Program-made: the position numbers and the translations under genes
NCBI RefSeq assembly: GCF_023065955.2
Contig: NW_026622819.1
Location: forward strand, 198,501-262,500
Source of the DNA: Ursus arctos
Taxonomy: Eukaryota; Chordata; Mammalia; Carnivora; Ursidae
Direction: 5' to 3'
Length of the DNA stretch: 64,000 nucleotides
Shown: in pieces, positions 20,985 to 31,376 of the stretch
How positions within the stretch are numbered: position 1 is the stretch's first letter
How the letters are laid out: each line of letters starts with the position of its first letter
Notes under the pieces: model-generated
What the model was told of the DNA's origin: nothing
The model's input: only the letters and a program-made list of their open reading frames with translations
Database searches by the model: none

Positions 20985-23511
20985 GTGAGTTGGGGGATAG
21001 CACAGAGGGCCGGGCCGGGTGAGTGGGGTCTCTGCTCACAGCTCCTCAGCGCAGGTCTGGTGACAGGGGCCCCTCTGGAAGGCCAGGCCGTGGATGCATG
21101 AGGGACCATCACATGGGGCCTAGCTGCTTACAAGGCCCCGAGGTTTCCGACTCCCTCTGCCTTTACTCCAGGAGGGCCCAGCGTGGCAGGAGGGCACAGA
21201 CAGGGGGTTACACATAGCCTGGCAACACGGAGAGCTCAAGGAGGACTGTTGTTTTCCGTCAGTGAGCAGATGGGAAAATTCCCAATTAGTGAAACAAATG
21301 ACATAGAAGTGACTACATTATTTTGTATTAGTCACCTGTCTTGTCACGAATTATCCCAACACTGGGTGTATGGTGACAAGGTCCGTCAAGAACCCCGCTC
21401 AGCTTGGGCCGTGGTCTCCTCTGAAGGCTTGGTGGGCTGGGAGGGTGAGGCAATCAGCTTCCAAGTTCAGCGTGTGGCTGTTGGCAGGCAGCCTCTGACC
21501 TTGGCTGCTGGGAGTTGTCACGACAGGGCGGCAGACCCGAGAACCAGAGATCACCCAGGTAGAAGCCACAGTCCCAAGCTGCTCTTGAGACTGGCCTATC
21601 ACTGCTTCTGTGCACTGTGTTGGTCTGGAGCCAGGCAGCAGGTCCCCCCGTGTGAGGGGAGGAACCACACAAGGGTGGGAACACCAGCAGGGCCAGGGGT
21701 CCGGAGAAGGGTGCGTGGTCAGGGGAGGCTGCCTCCCTGAGGAGACCTGTGAGCAGAGCCCTGGAACACTGAGCCTGCAGACCGCAGCAGCCTGGCAGAG
21801 GTGGAAAAGGCCCAAACTGGTGATGTGGAGGGGTCGGGGTCAGCAGGGAGAAGGTTGGGGTCAGTAGGCAGGGCAGTAGGGGGGAGGGAGGAAAGGAGGG
21901 AAGGGCTTTGGCTTTTGTTGGGCAAGCAAAGCCCCTGGAGGTTCTGAGCAGGAGGATGACGTGATCACCTCCATATTCACAAGGGCCACTCTGGCTTCTT
22001 TGGCCCACACGACAGACCTGGATAGAGGGGCCGGGAAAAGGACAGCGTGGTGGGTAGACGCCAGGCTCTCAGCACACAGGGAGTACAGGTGTGGGGGACG
22101 CGGGCGGAGGGGCCGAGAACTGGGCCGTGTTTACGCTCCTGCACTGCGTGCTCAGCCTGGTGGCACCAGACGCAGCCCCAGCGTCCCCAGGGCAGGGGGT
22201 GCCGCGGATCTCACGTGCATTGTTCACAAGCCCCGGGGTGCAGGTGCCCTCCTGACTCTGAGAACTGCCAGTCCCAGCAGGGTCTCACCCCAGCTGTGCA
22301 TTTGCGGATGCCGGGCCATCTACCCCACTCACAGCGGAACACGGGAGGGTCTCTAGGTCCCAGGCAAGACTAAAACTGGACTAGATGCCTCCATGGCCCT
22401 TCCCCACTGTAAAACTGTTTCATGCCAGTTCATGTGCACTGGAGAGCCACAGCGAGCACGCGAGCAGACACAGTGGGTGGTCGGCAAAGCAGATGTAACA
22501 TTTCAGGAGCTGAGGACAAAGGCCAGACCTGTCCTGGGTGAAGTTAATTCTTCACCATCCTCGGCCACAGCCCCAAAGCGACCACAGACAAATGAGTGAC
22601 CATAGTTCTAATTGACATTTTTTTTAAGACGCTAAAAATGGAATTTTGTGTTATTGCCACATGCCACAGAGTATCATTCTTCCTTTGGTTTGTTCTAACC
22701 GTTTAAAGATGTAAAAACCATTTACTGCCTGGCTAAGACCAGGCACAGTGGATTCGGCCTTCGGGCTGCAGTCTGCTGACCCATGAGGTCGAATTCATGT
22801 TGGTTCCTCCCAGAGGTCCTCGCTGGGACCACCTCTCACCTGCACTGTTTTCCACCCTGCCCTAGTCCCCTACGGACGCCACTGAGGACCCTGGACCTGG
22901 CCAACTGCTCCCTGAACCACGCAGACATGGCCTTCTTGGCAGACTGCTCCCACACCACACACCTGGAGGTGCTGGACCTCAGTGGACACAGCCTGTTCCG
23001 CCTGTTCCCTTCTACCTTCTTCAGGCTGCTGAGCCGGGCTGCCCAGACGCTGAGGGTCCTCACCATGGAGGAGTGCGGCATCGAAGACCGCCACGTGGAC
23101 ATGCTGGTCTTGGCCCTGAGCCCCTGCCACGAGCTCTGTGAGCTCCGCTTCCTGGGGAACCCGCTGTCTGCCCGGGCCCTGAGGCGCCTCTTCGTGGCTC
23201 TCTGCGAGCTGCCCAAGCTGCGGTGTGTTGAGTTCCCAGTGCCCAAGGACTGCTACCCTGAGGGCACCGCCTACCCCCAGGACGAGCTGGCCATGTCCAG
23301 ATTCGACCAGCAGAAGTATGAGGTCATTGCCGAAGATCTCCGTGCAGTGCTGCTTCGGGCCGGCCGGTGCGACGTCCAAGTCTGCACACCCCTCTTTGGA
23401 AGTTTCGACCCAGATATCCAAGAAACAAGCAATGAACTTGGAGCTTTCTTGCTGCGAGCTTTCAAAGCTGCTCTAGAAAACTTTTCCAGAGCACTGGAGC
23501 AAATGGAGTAG
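20095..23511 (+). CDS. LRRC14B: LRRC14B, leucine-rich repeat protein (complete; span includes one intron)
   Basis: Two exons, 20095-20984 and 22866-23511, join as GG+T (Gly) to give 1536 bp, a 511-residue protein; the human protein is about 514 residues. The protein belongs to the LRRC14/PRAME-like leucine-rich repeat family. The N-terminal region (MRSLRSISAETLVSHPQVAQ) precedes repeats of the LxxLxLxxCxL type, such as LRTLDLANCSL near residues 303-313 and LEVLDLSGHSL. The C-terminal ~75 residues are helical and acidic. Its biochemical role is poorly defined; family members are thought to act as substrate adaptors or scaffolds. ATG 20095 has A at -3 and matches the expected N-terminus. PLEKHG4B lies upstream on the same strand. 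Confidence 0.95.
20985..22865. other. LRRC14B intron, 1.88 kb
   Basis: The only intron of the gene. The stretch 21900-22080 resembles an old L2 3' segment. The remainder shows no recognisable feature. The acceptor reads CCTGCCCTAG. Confidence 0.65.
21900..22080 (+). mobile_element. Possible L2-type relic
   Basis: Phrases such as GGTTCTGAGCAGGAGGATGA and GGCCACTCTGGCTTCT are the degenerate pattern often seen in ancient L2 3' ends. The divergence is high. Confidence 0.35.
22866..23511 (+). CDS. LRRC14B: LRRC14B exon 2 (coding)
   Basis: Acceptor CCTAG. It encodes PLRTPLRTLDLANCSL onward through three to four further repeats to the tail FKAALENFSRALEQME and TAG at 23509-23511. Confidence 0.95.
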
Positions 23512-23801
23512 GCCCTCGAGCAGAGCAAGGCGGTCCTTGCCGCTCAGCTGTGCGGCAGCTGGACTTCGGAGTCGGCAGGCTTGGGCATCCGCTCCCCCGG
23601 CCACCACCAGTTACAGCATCTCTTAGTGAAACTCGCACGTGGCAGGAGTTAAGCACCACACGAGAGGAAGCCCTGGCTCCAGGACAGGTGACTTGAGGCC
23701 ACGTCAGCGGCAAACAGTGGAACGGTATGGGCTGGACGCGAGCAAGAAGGGGGAGCCCGGACGTCCGGCGGGGGCGGAGAGAACGTGAGAACCGTCACAG
23801 A

Positions 23802-23825
23802 ACTCAGTACTCAGTACTCAGTACT
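23802..23825. repeat. (ACTCAGT)3 tandem repeat
   Basis: Three perfect head-to-tail copies of ACTCAGT, followed by ACT. Confidence 0.9.
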
Positions 23826-23912
23826 GCCCGTGCCACGTGTGGCCTGTGTGCAGTGCTGACATATTTACAAACTCCACCCCAGCATGGAACATGGGATTGG
23901 TTGTTAATGGCT

Positions 23913-23953
23913 TGAGCCCGAGGACACAGAACGGCTTCCTGGAGGGCCTCTGT
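23913..23953. repeat. 41-bp perfect direct repeat, copy 1
   Basis: A block that begins TGAGCCCGAGGACACAG and ends GGAGGGCCTCTGT is identical to positions 25164-25204. Confidence 0.95.
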
Positions 23954-24156
23954 CCCTGCCGGTGATAACCCCATCGCTGCCCCTGTTTCCTACCTCCCTT
24001 TGGACCCTGACCCCAGAGGAGCCTCCGCTCGGGCCAAGGTGAGCTCCTCTGTGAGGTTGAGTCCTGGCACGTAAGTGCTTCATCACAGCACTTGGACTTG
24101 GTTTCTACCAAGATCTGATTCCTGCAAAGGGCCAAGTGTTAGGGCGATTAGATACT

Positions 24157-24162
24157 AATAAA
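24157..24162 (+). terminator. LRRC14B: LRRC14B poly(A) signal AATAAA
   Basis: The first canonical AATAAA after the stop codon, 646 bp downstream, followed by a T/G-rich stretch (GTAGTGTGCCTTCTTC). Confidence 0.65.
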
Positions 24163-24344
24163 ACAGTAGTGTGCCTTCTTCAGACGTGGCTCAGAATTAT
24201 TTAAGTATCCAAGAGTATGAAAGAGAAGCATTTTTTCAAGATAGAGGTGAGGGCTTGATGGGCCCAACCTCTCACTCTAGAACCCCAAGGTCTTAATGGG
24301 GGTTTGAATCACTATGTGAGCAGGCTCCACCCTCTGTGCAATTA

Positions 24345-24490
24345 CGGGGGACCCCCTCCCCAGGTAAGTCCCCATCCAGGTAACCCCATATTCCCCCCCA
24401 GGTATGTCTACACCCTACATGCTCCCTCCCCCCCTGGTAAGTCCCCATCAAAGTAACCCCATGCTGCCCCTGACAGGTACGTCCCATGCT
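24345..24490. repeat. Imperfect tandem repeat with splice-donor-like units
   Basis: Two to three diverged copies of a C-rich unit that contains GGTAAGTCCCCATC, then GTAACCCCAT, then CAGGTATGTC or CAGGTACGTC. The first copies are at about 24360 and 24435. Confidence 0.7.
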
Positions 24491-25163
24491 TTTCTCCCCA
24501 CAACCAAGTAGGGCTGCCTAAGGGGTAGGCCCCCAGAGTGACAGCTGTCTCAGGAGTCTACTTGCTGGGAAAGGCAATAATGTTCCTCCTGGGTCTTTCA
24601 GGAAAGGAGGACACCCGAACAGTGGGCAGGAGGGAAGAGGTGACTTCGATCTCTCCGTGCCCCTTAGACCTGCTTTGTGGGCCACTACTCTTACTCTCTG
24701 CTCACCCTCTGCTGTCCTGCTGGCCGTCTCTGAGCCCTATTTCAGGCGCATGGAGTTTGCTATTACAAGGAGCTCTGAAAAGAAAGCAGAGCGGGCACAG
24801 GGCAAAGTTTTGCGATGATTTGAATCTATCTCTAAAGAGCTGAGTAATTTCAACTGTTTCTGTCTGTGGCCAGCAGGGTAGGACCCCAGCATGTATGTGG
24901 CTGAGCCAGGCGGCCGTGGTGGAGAAGGCCCAAGAATGCTGCAGTGACTGGGGCAGGAGGTGGGCATGCAGGTGTCTGCTGGTGGGGAATGTTCCTGACA
25001 GCCCCTGCCCCTGGGGCGCCTGAGGAATAACCCACCTGTAAAAGCCAAGATGCTTGGGAGGCACATTTGGAGCAGTTCTGAAGCATGTGGAGCCACCCAA
25101 GCACCCATGCCACCCTGGTACCCATCATTTGCTTGTCCCTGTGGACCCGCTGGGCCCCAACCC

Positions 25164-25204
25164 TGAGCCCGAGGACACAGAACGGCTTCCTGGAGGGCCT
25201 CTGT
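25164..25204. repeat. 41-bp perfect direct repeat, copy 2
   Basis: Identical to 23913-23953 over 41 bases; the flanks differ on both sides. Confidence 0.95.
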
Positions 25205-26639
25205 TTCCAGCCATGGTGGGTTGTCACTGCACCGGCACAGCCTGGGATTCAGAGGCTCTGACAACGTCCATGTGACGTCAGTCCCAGGCATCTGCCGGGA
25301 CCAGGCTCATCCCCGTGCTTTTCATGCTGCGAAGGCCTGGTTCCAACGAAAGGCAAACTGTAAGGACAAGAACGCCACCACCTGGCAGAGAGAGGGGCAG
25401 AGGGCTGACTGTCCAGAGGATGGGACCGTACCACAAGGCGGCTGTGCCAAGGCTCCACCGGGTGAAGCGTAAAGGCCTATCAGTGCCCAAATCCACCTGG
25501 TCCTCCCAGGGGTCAGACAGCTGAATTGAATGGGGACAGGGTGAAGGCCATGATGGATGCTGGGAAACCACCTTCCAGGACTGACCAAGTCCTTTGTGGT
25601 GGATTCATCATGGCACTTCCTCCAGGAAGCCTGCCCTGCTTCCCGTTGCCCATCCTGGCAAAGAGGGAGTACAGATTCAGGGGTCTCCCACTCTGCTTCT
25701 GTTCCAGATGGGTCTTTCCAGTTCTACGCCCCAGACTAGGAGAGACCCACAGACTCGGGGGACGCTCTGTGTGGGGGACATGAGCCTGTGGCTCTTACCA
25801 CCACTGGTGCTCTCCTTCTCCTTCTCATTTTGTGGCTTGAGCAACCCCCTGATGAGCTGTCCCCCGCTAGACCGCGGGATCCCATCCTGTCGCTGGCCAC
25901 TGCGGCAGCTCCCCATGGGTGGAAGTGCCGTAGCTTTCACCTGGGGCTTGATGCCCACTGCAGTGACTCTGCCCACCGGCCGCTGCCAGTCCCGAACCCC
26001 ATCAACTCCCCTATGACAGTCAGCCCTGGCTATGGGCCGAGCCCCTTTCAAGCATCTCAGGGGGTGCCGCAGCGTCTGTCCTCATGTGACAAACCCTTTC
26101 AACACCCCCGTCCACCCCTTCGTGAGCTTCTGTGGCTCCCACCCGGCGCAGGCCACCCACAAGAAGCCAGCGTCCATGCCAGGACGTGATACTCAGGGAC
26201 ACACGTGAGTGCACACAGCGGGCGCTCCGCCTCGCCCTTAGACCCACCCAGCACAGCGCGTGCAGCAGGGGGCTGGGGCGCTGGGGCAGGATGTGGGAGG
26301 GGCTCAGAACTCAATGCTTCCCCACAGTCCGTCTGCACCCTGACAAGACCCTGACTTGTTAGAGGGTCTGCAGGAGACGGATTTCCTTCAGGGCTGCCAC
26401 AGAGGCAGCCAATAGTTGGCTCATGAAGCCTCATTTTCTTTTTTCAAGATTTCCTGTGAGGTTAACAAAAGCACACACCTGATTTCCCTGCACCCTCTCC
26501 ATTCAAATGCCACAGCAGCGTATAACCCAGGGGTTCCCAAACTGCCACACGTGGGAATCGAACAGGTAAGATGCAAACTCAGAAAACCCAGGAGGAGAAA
26601 GATTAAAGCAGATATGCAGATATGAGGCAGAGACCACTG

Positions 26640-26830
26640 CTCTGAGGTTCCTGACCGTCGTTGGCCATTTCTGGTTCCCCTCTAAGGACCCGGCCTGCAA
26701 TCTCCCTTCCTGCCCTAAGGTTCCATGACATGTCCTTGAATAAACTCCCCTCAAAATGTTCTCAGGAAGCTTGAATCGCTCTCTGTTGCTTGCAGCCAGA
26801 GCCCTAATGCAGAGAGAAACGGAGAAGCGG
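26640..26830 (+). mobile_element. Probable ancient LTR relic (MaLR-like)
   Basis: The run AATAAACTCCCCTCAAAATG, then TCTCTGTTGCTTGCAGCCAG and CCCTAATGCAG, resembles the 3' part of MaLR-type LTRs, where a poly(A) signal precedes a CTGTTGCTTGCAACCA motif. This is assigned by pattern only. Confidence 0.4.
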
Positions 26831-27229
26831 TTTCTGTCAGTGGTGGAAGAGGGCAGCAGCTTGCTCACACGGGGCAGGGCAGGTCCAACAAGCATGGCTC
26901 GGGCTGCCCCCAGGAGGCCCAGGGGCATCCCTCTGGCCTCCACAGTCCACACGCTCTCTGCAGGGCTCAGCATGCCCTCTGTGCTGGGTGGGGTTCCCTA
27001 TGCTCTGTCACAAGACACCGAGTGACTACAGGAGCCTTCACCAGTCCCGTGTATTTCCCGCAGATTGGCTTTCACAAAGTGAGACTGAGACGTAGAAGTA
27101 ATGACGGAGACTTTTCCTCCCTCTCCTTACAGAGATGATCTTGGTAAACTGTTCAGCAATCAGAGTTTTGAACAATCCCACACAGAGATACTCTGTTACA
27201 TAGTTTAATCAGACATAACTTCCCTTTTC

Positions 27230-27404
27230 ATTTTTTTTAAGATTTTATTTATTCGACAGAGAGAGAGGGCCCAAGCAAGGGGAGCAGCAGGCAGAGGGAG
27301 AGGGAGAAGCAGGCTCCCCGCTGAGCAGGGACTCAATCCCAGAACCCTGAGATCATGACCTGAGCCGAAGGCAGACGCTTAATCGACTGAGCCACTCAGG
27401 CGCC
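27230..27404 (-). mobile_element. CanSINE (tRNA-Lys-derived), minus
   Basis: The poly-T/AAGATTTTATTTATT tail is on the left and the head complement GCCACTCAGGCGCCC on the right. It is flanked by imperfect target-site duplications CATAACTTCCCTTTTCA and CATAATTTCCCCTTTCA. It is the leftmost CanSINE in the window. Confidence 0.95.
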
Positions 27405-28458
27405 CATAATTTCCCCTTTCAAAACCATGCAGGTTCTTTGGTGAAGTCTCTTCCCTGCCATATGTCGCATCATCAGTGCGATATTTGTGGGATGACTTTG
27501 TCGTCATGAAATCAAACCCTTCATCTGTCAGTCCATATATGCATTATAGACACACACACAAGAAATACATATGAGAGCTCTGTATCTGTCTCTGTGAACT
27601 CTCACCGGGGAGAAAAGCATATCTAACAAATAAATTGCACGGGATTAATTTACAGAATTGCCACCTGCTTCTTGTTTTATTTTTGGAACATTCGGGTCAA
27701 TCCCTGAACTTTATTCCAAAGTAAAACACCCTGAAATAGGTACTTTCACAGTAAGCACAATTAGAAAGCAGAGGTTGAACCCCCCCCCCAAAGCCCTTCC
27801 TGCATAAGTCACCCTAACTCCACCCAGTGTCCCCAAACCAATTAAAATCACAGGCCATGAAATGCCCCTTCCCCTTGACTACGGCACGGACAGGCTCCCT
27901 CCAGAGACAGGCCTTGCCTCAGCCCTGGCCCCTTTTATCCTGGAGCGTCCTCCTTGCCTAGCTGGCTCAAGGTTTCAGTTACTGAGACCTTCTGGAAAGC
28001 AGCCTGGACAAATGATGTTTGACTCCCAAGCCCCCACAAATCCTGCACACATATCAACCAGCTCCTGGCTCCTACTCTTTTTCTCAATTTTAGACCCTTT
28101 CAGTTCAGTCATGTTCCAGCGTAGTGTCACTTAGTCCAGACCTCCTTTGAGGTGAAGTCATCACATTTCCAACCTAACAAAATCAGTTAAAAAGATGGAT
28201 GGCATCAAATTAACAATTAAACCTGCCAGTAGAAGGCAGCTGTGCTGTGAAATACGAACGCGGCCCATCGTAATTTTCTGCAGGAAGTTTCTGATTTTGC
28301 AGTATCAACGCGGTGTCTGAACTAATTTGAGTGATCTGAACATAGTTAGCAAGCTAGTGAAGGCTAGGCTCACAGCACGCTAGACATCAGAAAACAGAAT
28401 GAGGATGAACAATTCACCGTGAAATTTACCTACTGAATGGCTGGCTGAATTTTCCTCA

Positions 28459-28644
28459 TTTTTTTTTTTTTTAAGATTTACTTATTCATTTTTTAGAGAG
28501 AGAGACACAGAGAGAGAAAGGGGGGGGGAAGCAGAGGGGGAGGGAGAGAGAATCCCTGACACAGGGCTCAATTCCACAACCGAGATCATGACCCGAGCGG
28601 AAACCAAATTGGCCACTTAACTCCCTGCGCCACCCAGGCGCCCC
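28459..28644 (-). mobile_element. CanSINE, minus
   Basis: A T14 tail on the left, a GA-rich middle and the head GCCACCCAGGCGCCCC on the right. Target-site duplications are CTGAATTTTCCTCATT and CTGAACTTCCCTCCTT. Confidence 0.95.
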
Positions 28645-29584
28645 CTGAACTTCCCTCCTTTTAAAAACAAAACCAAGAGGAAAGCATTAGGTGGCTTATC
28701 CAAGGGTACCTGGAGAGTCAGTGGAATAACAGAAACGGAATGGACACCACTCTAGGTGGTACAGATAACCAGAGAAACTTTGCAGTTCAGATTTACCCGA
28801 GTAGGTTATTTTTGTTTGGGTCAACAGGTGACAGTAGAGCAGAAAGGTGACATGAGCCGCCACTGGAGAAGAAAAGCATGACACTGTCTTGTGCAGAGCA
28901 CAGCAGCTAAGAGCAGAGCCTGGGGCGAGGACCCCAGCCCCACGGGGACCTTACAGCAGCTCTGAGCCACTCCCTCGTCCCTGAAATTGCTCCGAAGATT
29001 GAAAACCACATGTGAGTGTAAACCATGCGGATCCACTGCACCGTAAGGCCTCAGCTATTTGGTCCCCGGGCCAAACCCAGCTCTAATGACATTCCCCTAC
29101 AATTAGATGTGAAGTTTGCTGTCAGCTTAGTACTTCTGAGTTTGTCTCCCTGCCACAGACAGGAGGCCGGTCAGCTGGAAACAGGGTTCTGAAGCGGACA
29201 GACCTCAAAGCAGCTGTCGCGGGCCCCTTGCTACCGAGCAACTCCATCAAGTTACCCGCAGCGCTGCAGACGCGCTGCCCAGCCGGCCTCTCCTGACCGC
29301 AGTTCCAGCGGCCTCACCAGCACAAGGAGGCTGTGGGCCTTACGAAAGCCTGCTGCAAGGCTGGGCCCTGGACGGCACAGGGAAGCTGGATTCGGGGAGG
29401 ATCGCCCTGCCACTGACCAGTAAGGGCAGCCCACCATGTCTAAATTCTGTGCGGTTTGAGGGGTTACCGGCTTTCCTTCTGAGAGTCTGCAACCTTGGTG
29501 TGTGCCAGGCAGAGGATACGCACATGACCAGCCATCATCAGCCCTGGGCTGTCTCTGGGAGTCCCAGGTTGGGGATAGTTCACA

Positions 29585-29720
29585 CCCCTTGCTGGGGGGG
29601 GGGGGCGGGGGGCGGGAGGGAGCATTCCCATGACTCCCCTAGGAGAGGACCCCCTTGCTGGTGGTGGTGGGGGGTGAAGGTCGGGAGGGAGCACTCCCAT
29701 GGCTCCCCTGGGAGCTGCAC
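29585..29720. repeat. ~66-bp tandem duplication with G run
   Basis: Two copies of a unit running from CCCCTTGCTGG to CGGGAGGGAGCA and CTCCCCT. The first copy includes a G-run of about 13 near 29595-29607. Confidence 0.75.
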
Positions 29721-29763
29721 AGGCTCCTCACTTGGCCCCACGTGCCTTTCCCTCTGCTGATTT

Positions 29764-29941
29764 TAAAAAGATTTTACTTATTTGAGAGAGAGAGAGAGAG
29801 AGCAAGTGAGCATGAGCGTGGGGAGGGGCAGAGGCAGAGGAACAAGGAGACTCTCTGCTGAGAGCAGAGCTCCACGTGGGGCTTGATCCCAGGACCCTGA
29901 GATCATGACCTGAATCCAAGTCAGAGCCACCCAGGCGCCCC
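29764..29941 (-). mobile_element. CanSINE, minus
   Basis: An AAAAAGATTTTACTTATTTG tail, a (GA)n stretch and the right-end head GAGCCACCCAGGCGCCCC. The duplication CTGATTTT occurs on both sides. Confidence 0.93.
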
Positions 29942-30147
29942 ACTCTCTGATTTTGCTACATAGTCTTCCCATGTTGGGATCACAGGGGTGACATGTGAGA
30001 GGCTGATCTTAGCTTTGTGAAAAATGGGCACATGCCTACTTTTGATCAGTTTGTGGTAAAACGGAGATAATCTATGTAAAAACATTTTAGAAAGAGTAAA
30101 GAATTACACACACAGGTGGCACTGTTGCTTCTAAATGGCAAGTCTTT

Positions 30148-30153
30148 TTTATT
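30148..30153 (-). terminator. CCDC127: CCDC127 distal poly(A) signal candidate
   Basis: TTTATT on the plus strand reads AATAAA on the CCDC127 strand, about 560 bp past the stop codon. Confidence 0.4.
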
Positions 30154-30395
30154 ATAGGTCACTGCTAATAGATAACGCATGCGCGGTAAATGCAGACAGA
30201 AGCCAGACCCCAAACACGAACCAGGGGTCAACGGTACAAGACACACTTCCTCTCCCTTCGGTGGGAGAGATGCTCATGCCGGCAGGAAAGCTCGATAATG
30301 TTATTGTTTTCTGCCCTCATTAGGCAGTTCTATCATCTGACAACTTCTATTTATAATTCTAGGAGAGAGAAAAGTAATTTGAGGAGAACACAGAA

Positions 30396-30401
30396 TTTAT
30401 T
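30396..30401 (-). terminator. CCDC127: CCDC127 proximal poly(A) signal candidate
   Basis: TTTATT on plus (AATAAA on minus), about 315 bp after the stop codon. I cannot tell from the sequence which site is used. Confidence 0.4.
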
Positions 30402-30714
30402 TAGGGAGTGATAAAAACAGATAGAAAACTACTTACAGTGAGGATCGATACTGTATTTGACTTTCTTAAAAACAATCTTACCCTACAGCAAAGATACGAG
30501 GTTATACTGCTCAGCCTAATAAAATATTACAGCTTAAGAACAATCTTCCCAAGAAACTGCATCCTTAGTAGCAGAAGAGGGCTGAGGAAGGGACCCTGTG
30601 TCCCGCTCAGACGGGACAGCTGGAAGGTGGCTGTGCACGCACGTGACAGAAGGACCGAGCACACGGCAACAGCCCGGACGCCGCAGCGTCGCTGAAGACG
30701 CCTCGGCTCCCGCC

Positions 30715-31376
30715 CTACTGCTCTAGGATGGCCTTCTCGACTCTCTTACGGCTCTTCAGCTCCACCGCCAGCTCCCAGTACTTGAGATACAGCCACATGA
30801 GTCTCCCATTCTGGCGCCTGTTGGTATTCCAGACGTCACCACAGTACGTGTCGTGCTTAAATATGTCCGTCAGGCCAGCCGCCATCTGCAGGTCAGTGGC
30901 AATGGGGTCCGTGGCTGCTCGGACCAGTAAGCTCTTCTCGAGCTCTAGCCGCCTGCCACGGGGGAGAAGCAGGCTGCAGTAGATGTTCTGTCTTTCCGTG
31001 AGGGCATCTTCAAACTCTTTCAGCACAAGCCTGGCCCTCCTTTGCCAGTCGTCTTCCTTTTCCAGGAAGCTCAGATATGCACTTCTCAAGGGCTGCAACT
31101 GTCTCTTTTCTTGCATGACCTGAGCCCGCTCCTGTTCCAGAAGTTTCTTTTCTTCAACCAACTTGCGCCCCTGAGAGATAAGGGCTTCTCGGTAACTAGT
31201 CGTTCTGTTTTGTTCCTTTTCAAGTTCCAAAGACAAGTGAGCCACGGCACGCCGGTTTTCAGAGATCACGGCGTGGTACTTGGCCTCGAGGTCCCGCTGG
31301 AAAGCAGCTGTTCTCTGACGGTATGCTTCTCTCTCTTTTTCTATTTCTTTCTGGGACTCCCTGGACCAAATCCAAC
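30715..31376 (-). CDS. CCDC127: CCDC127 last coding exon
   Basis: A 662-bp coding part. The acceptor on the minus strand reads CGTCAG just before GTTGGATTTGG (WIWSRESQKEIEKE onward). The stop is TAG at 30717-30715, after AILEQ. It encodes the whole coiled coil and the conserved C-terminus. Confidence 0.95.

Larger units (their letters stand above)
23512..24162 (+). other. LRRC14B: LRRC14B 3'UTR (predicted)
   Basis: Non-coding sequence from the stop codon to the first canonical poly(A) signal. It includes a 7-bp tandem repeat at 23802 and one copy of a 41-bp duplication at 23913-23953. Confidence 0.6.
24163..30147. other. Intergenic region between LRRC14B and CCDC127
   Basis: No gene recognised. 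It contains an imperfect tandem repeat (24345-24490), the second 41-bp copy (25164), a probable LTR relic (26640-26830), three minus-strand CanSINEs (27230, 28459, 29764) and a short tandem duplication (29585-29720). Open frames here are short and unconserved in appearance. Confidence 0.65.

Noticed and set aside
26416..27025. Small frames near 26.4-27.0 kb as genes
   Set aside because: The sequence overlaps a probable LTR relic. Frames are short and not protein-like.
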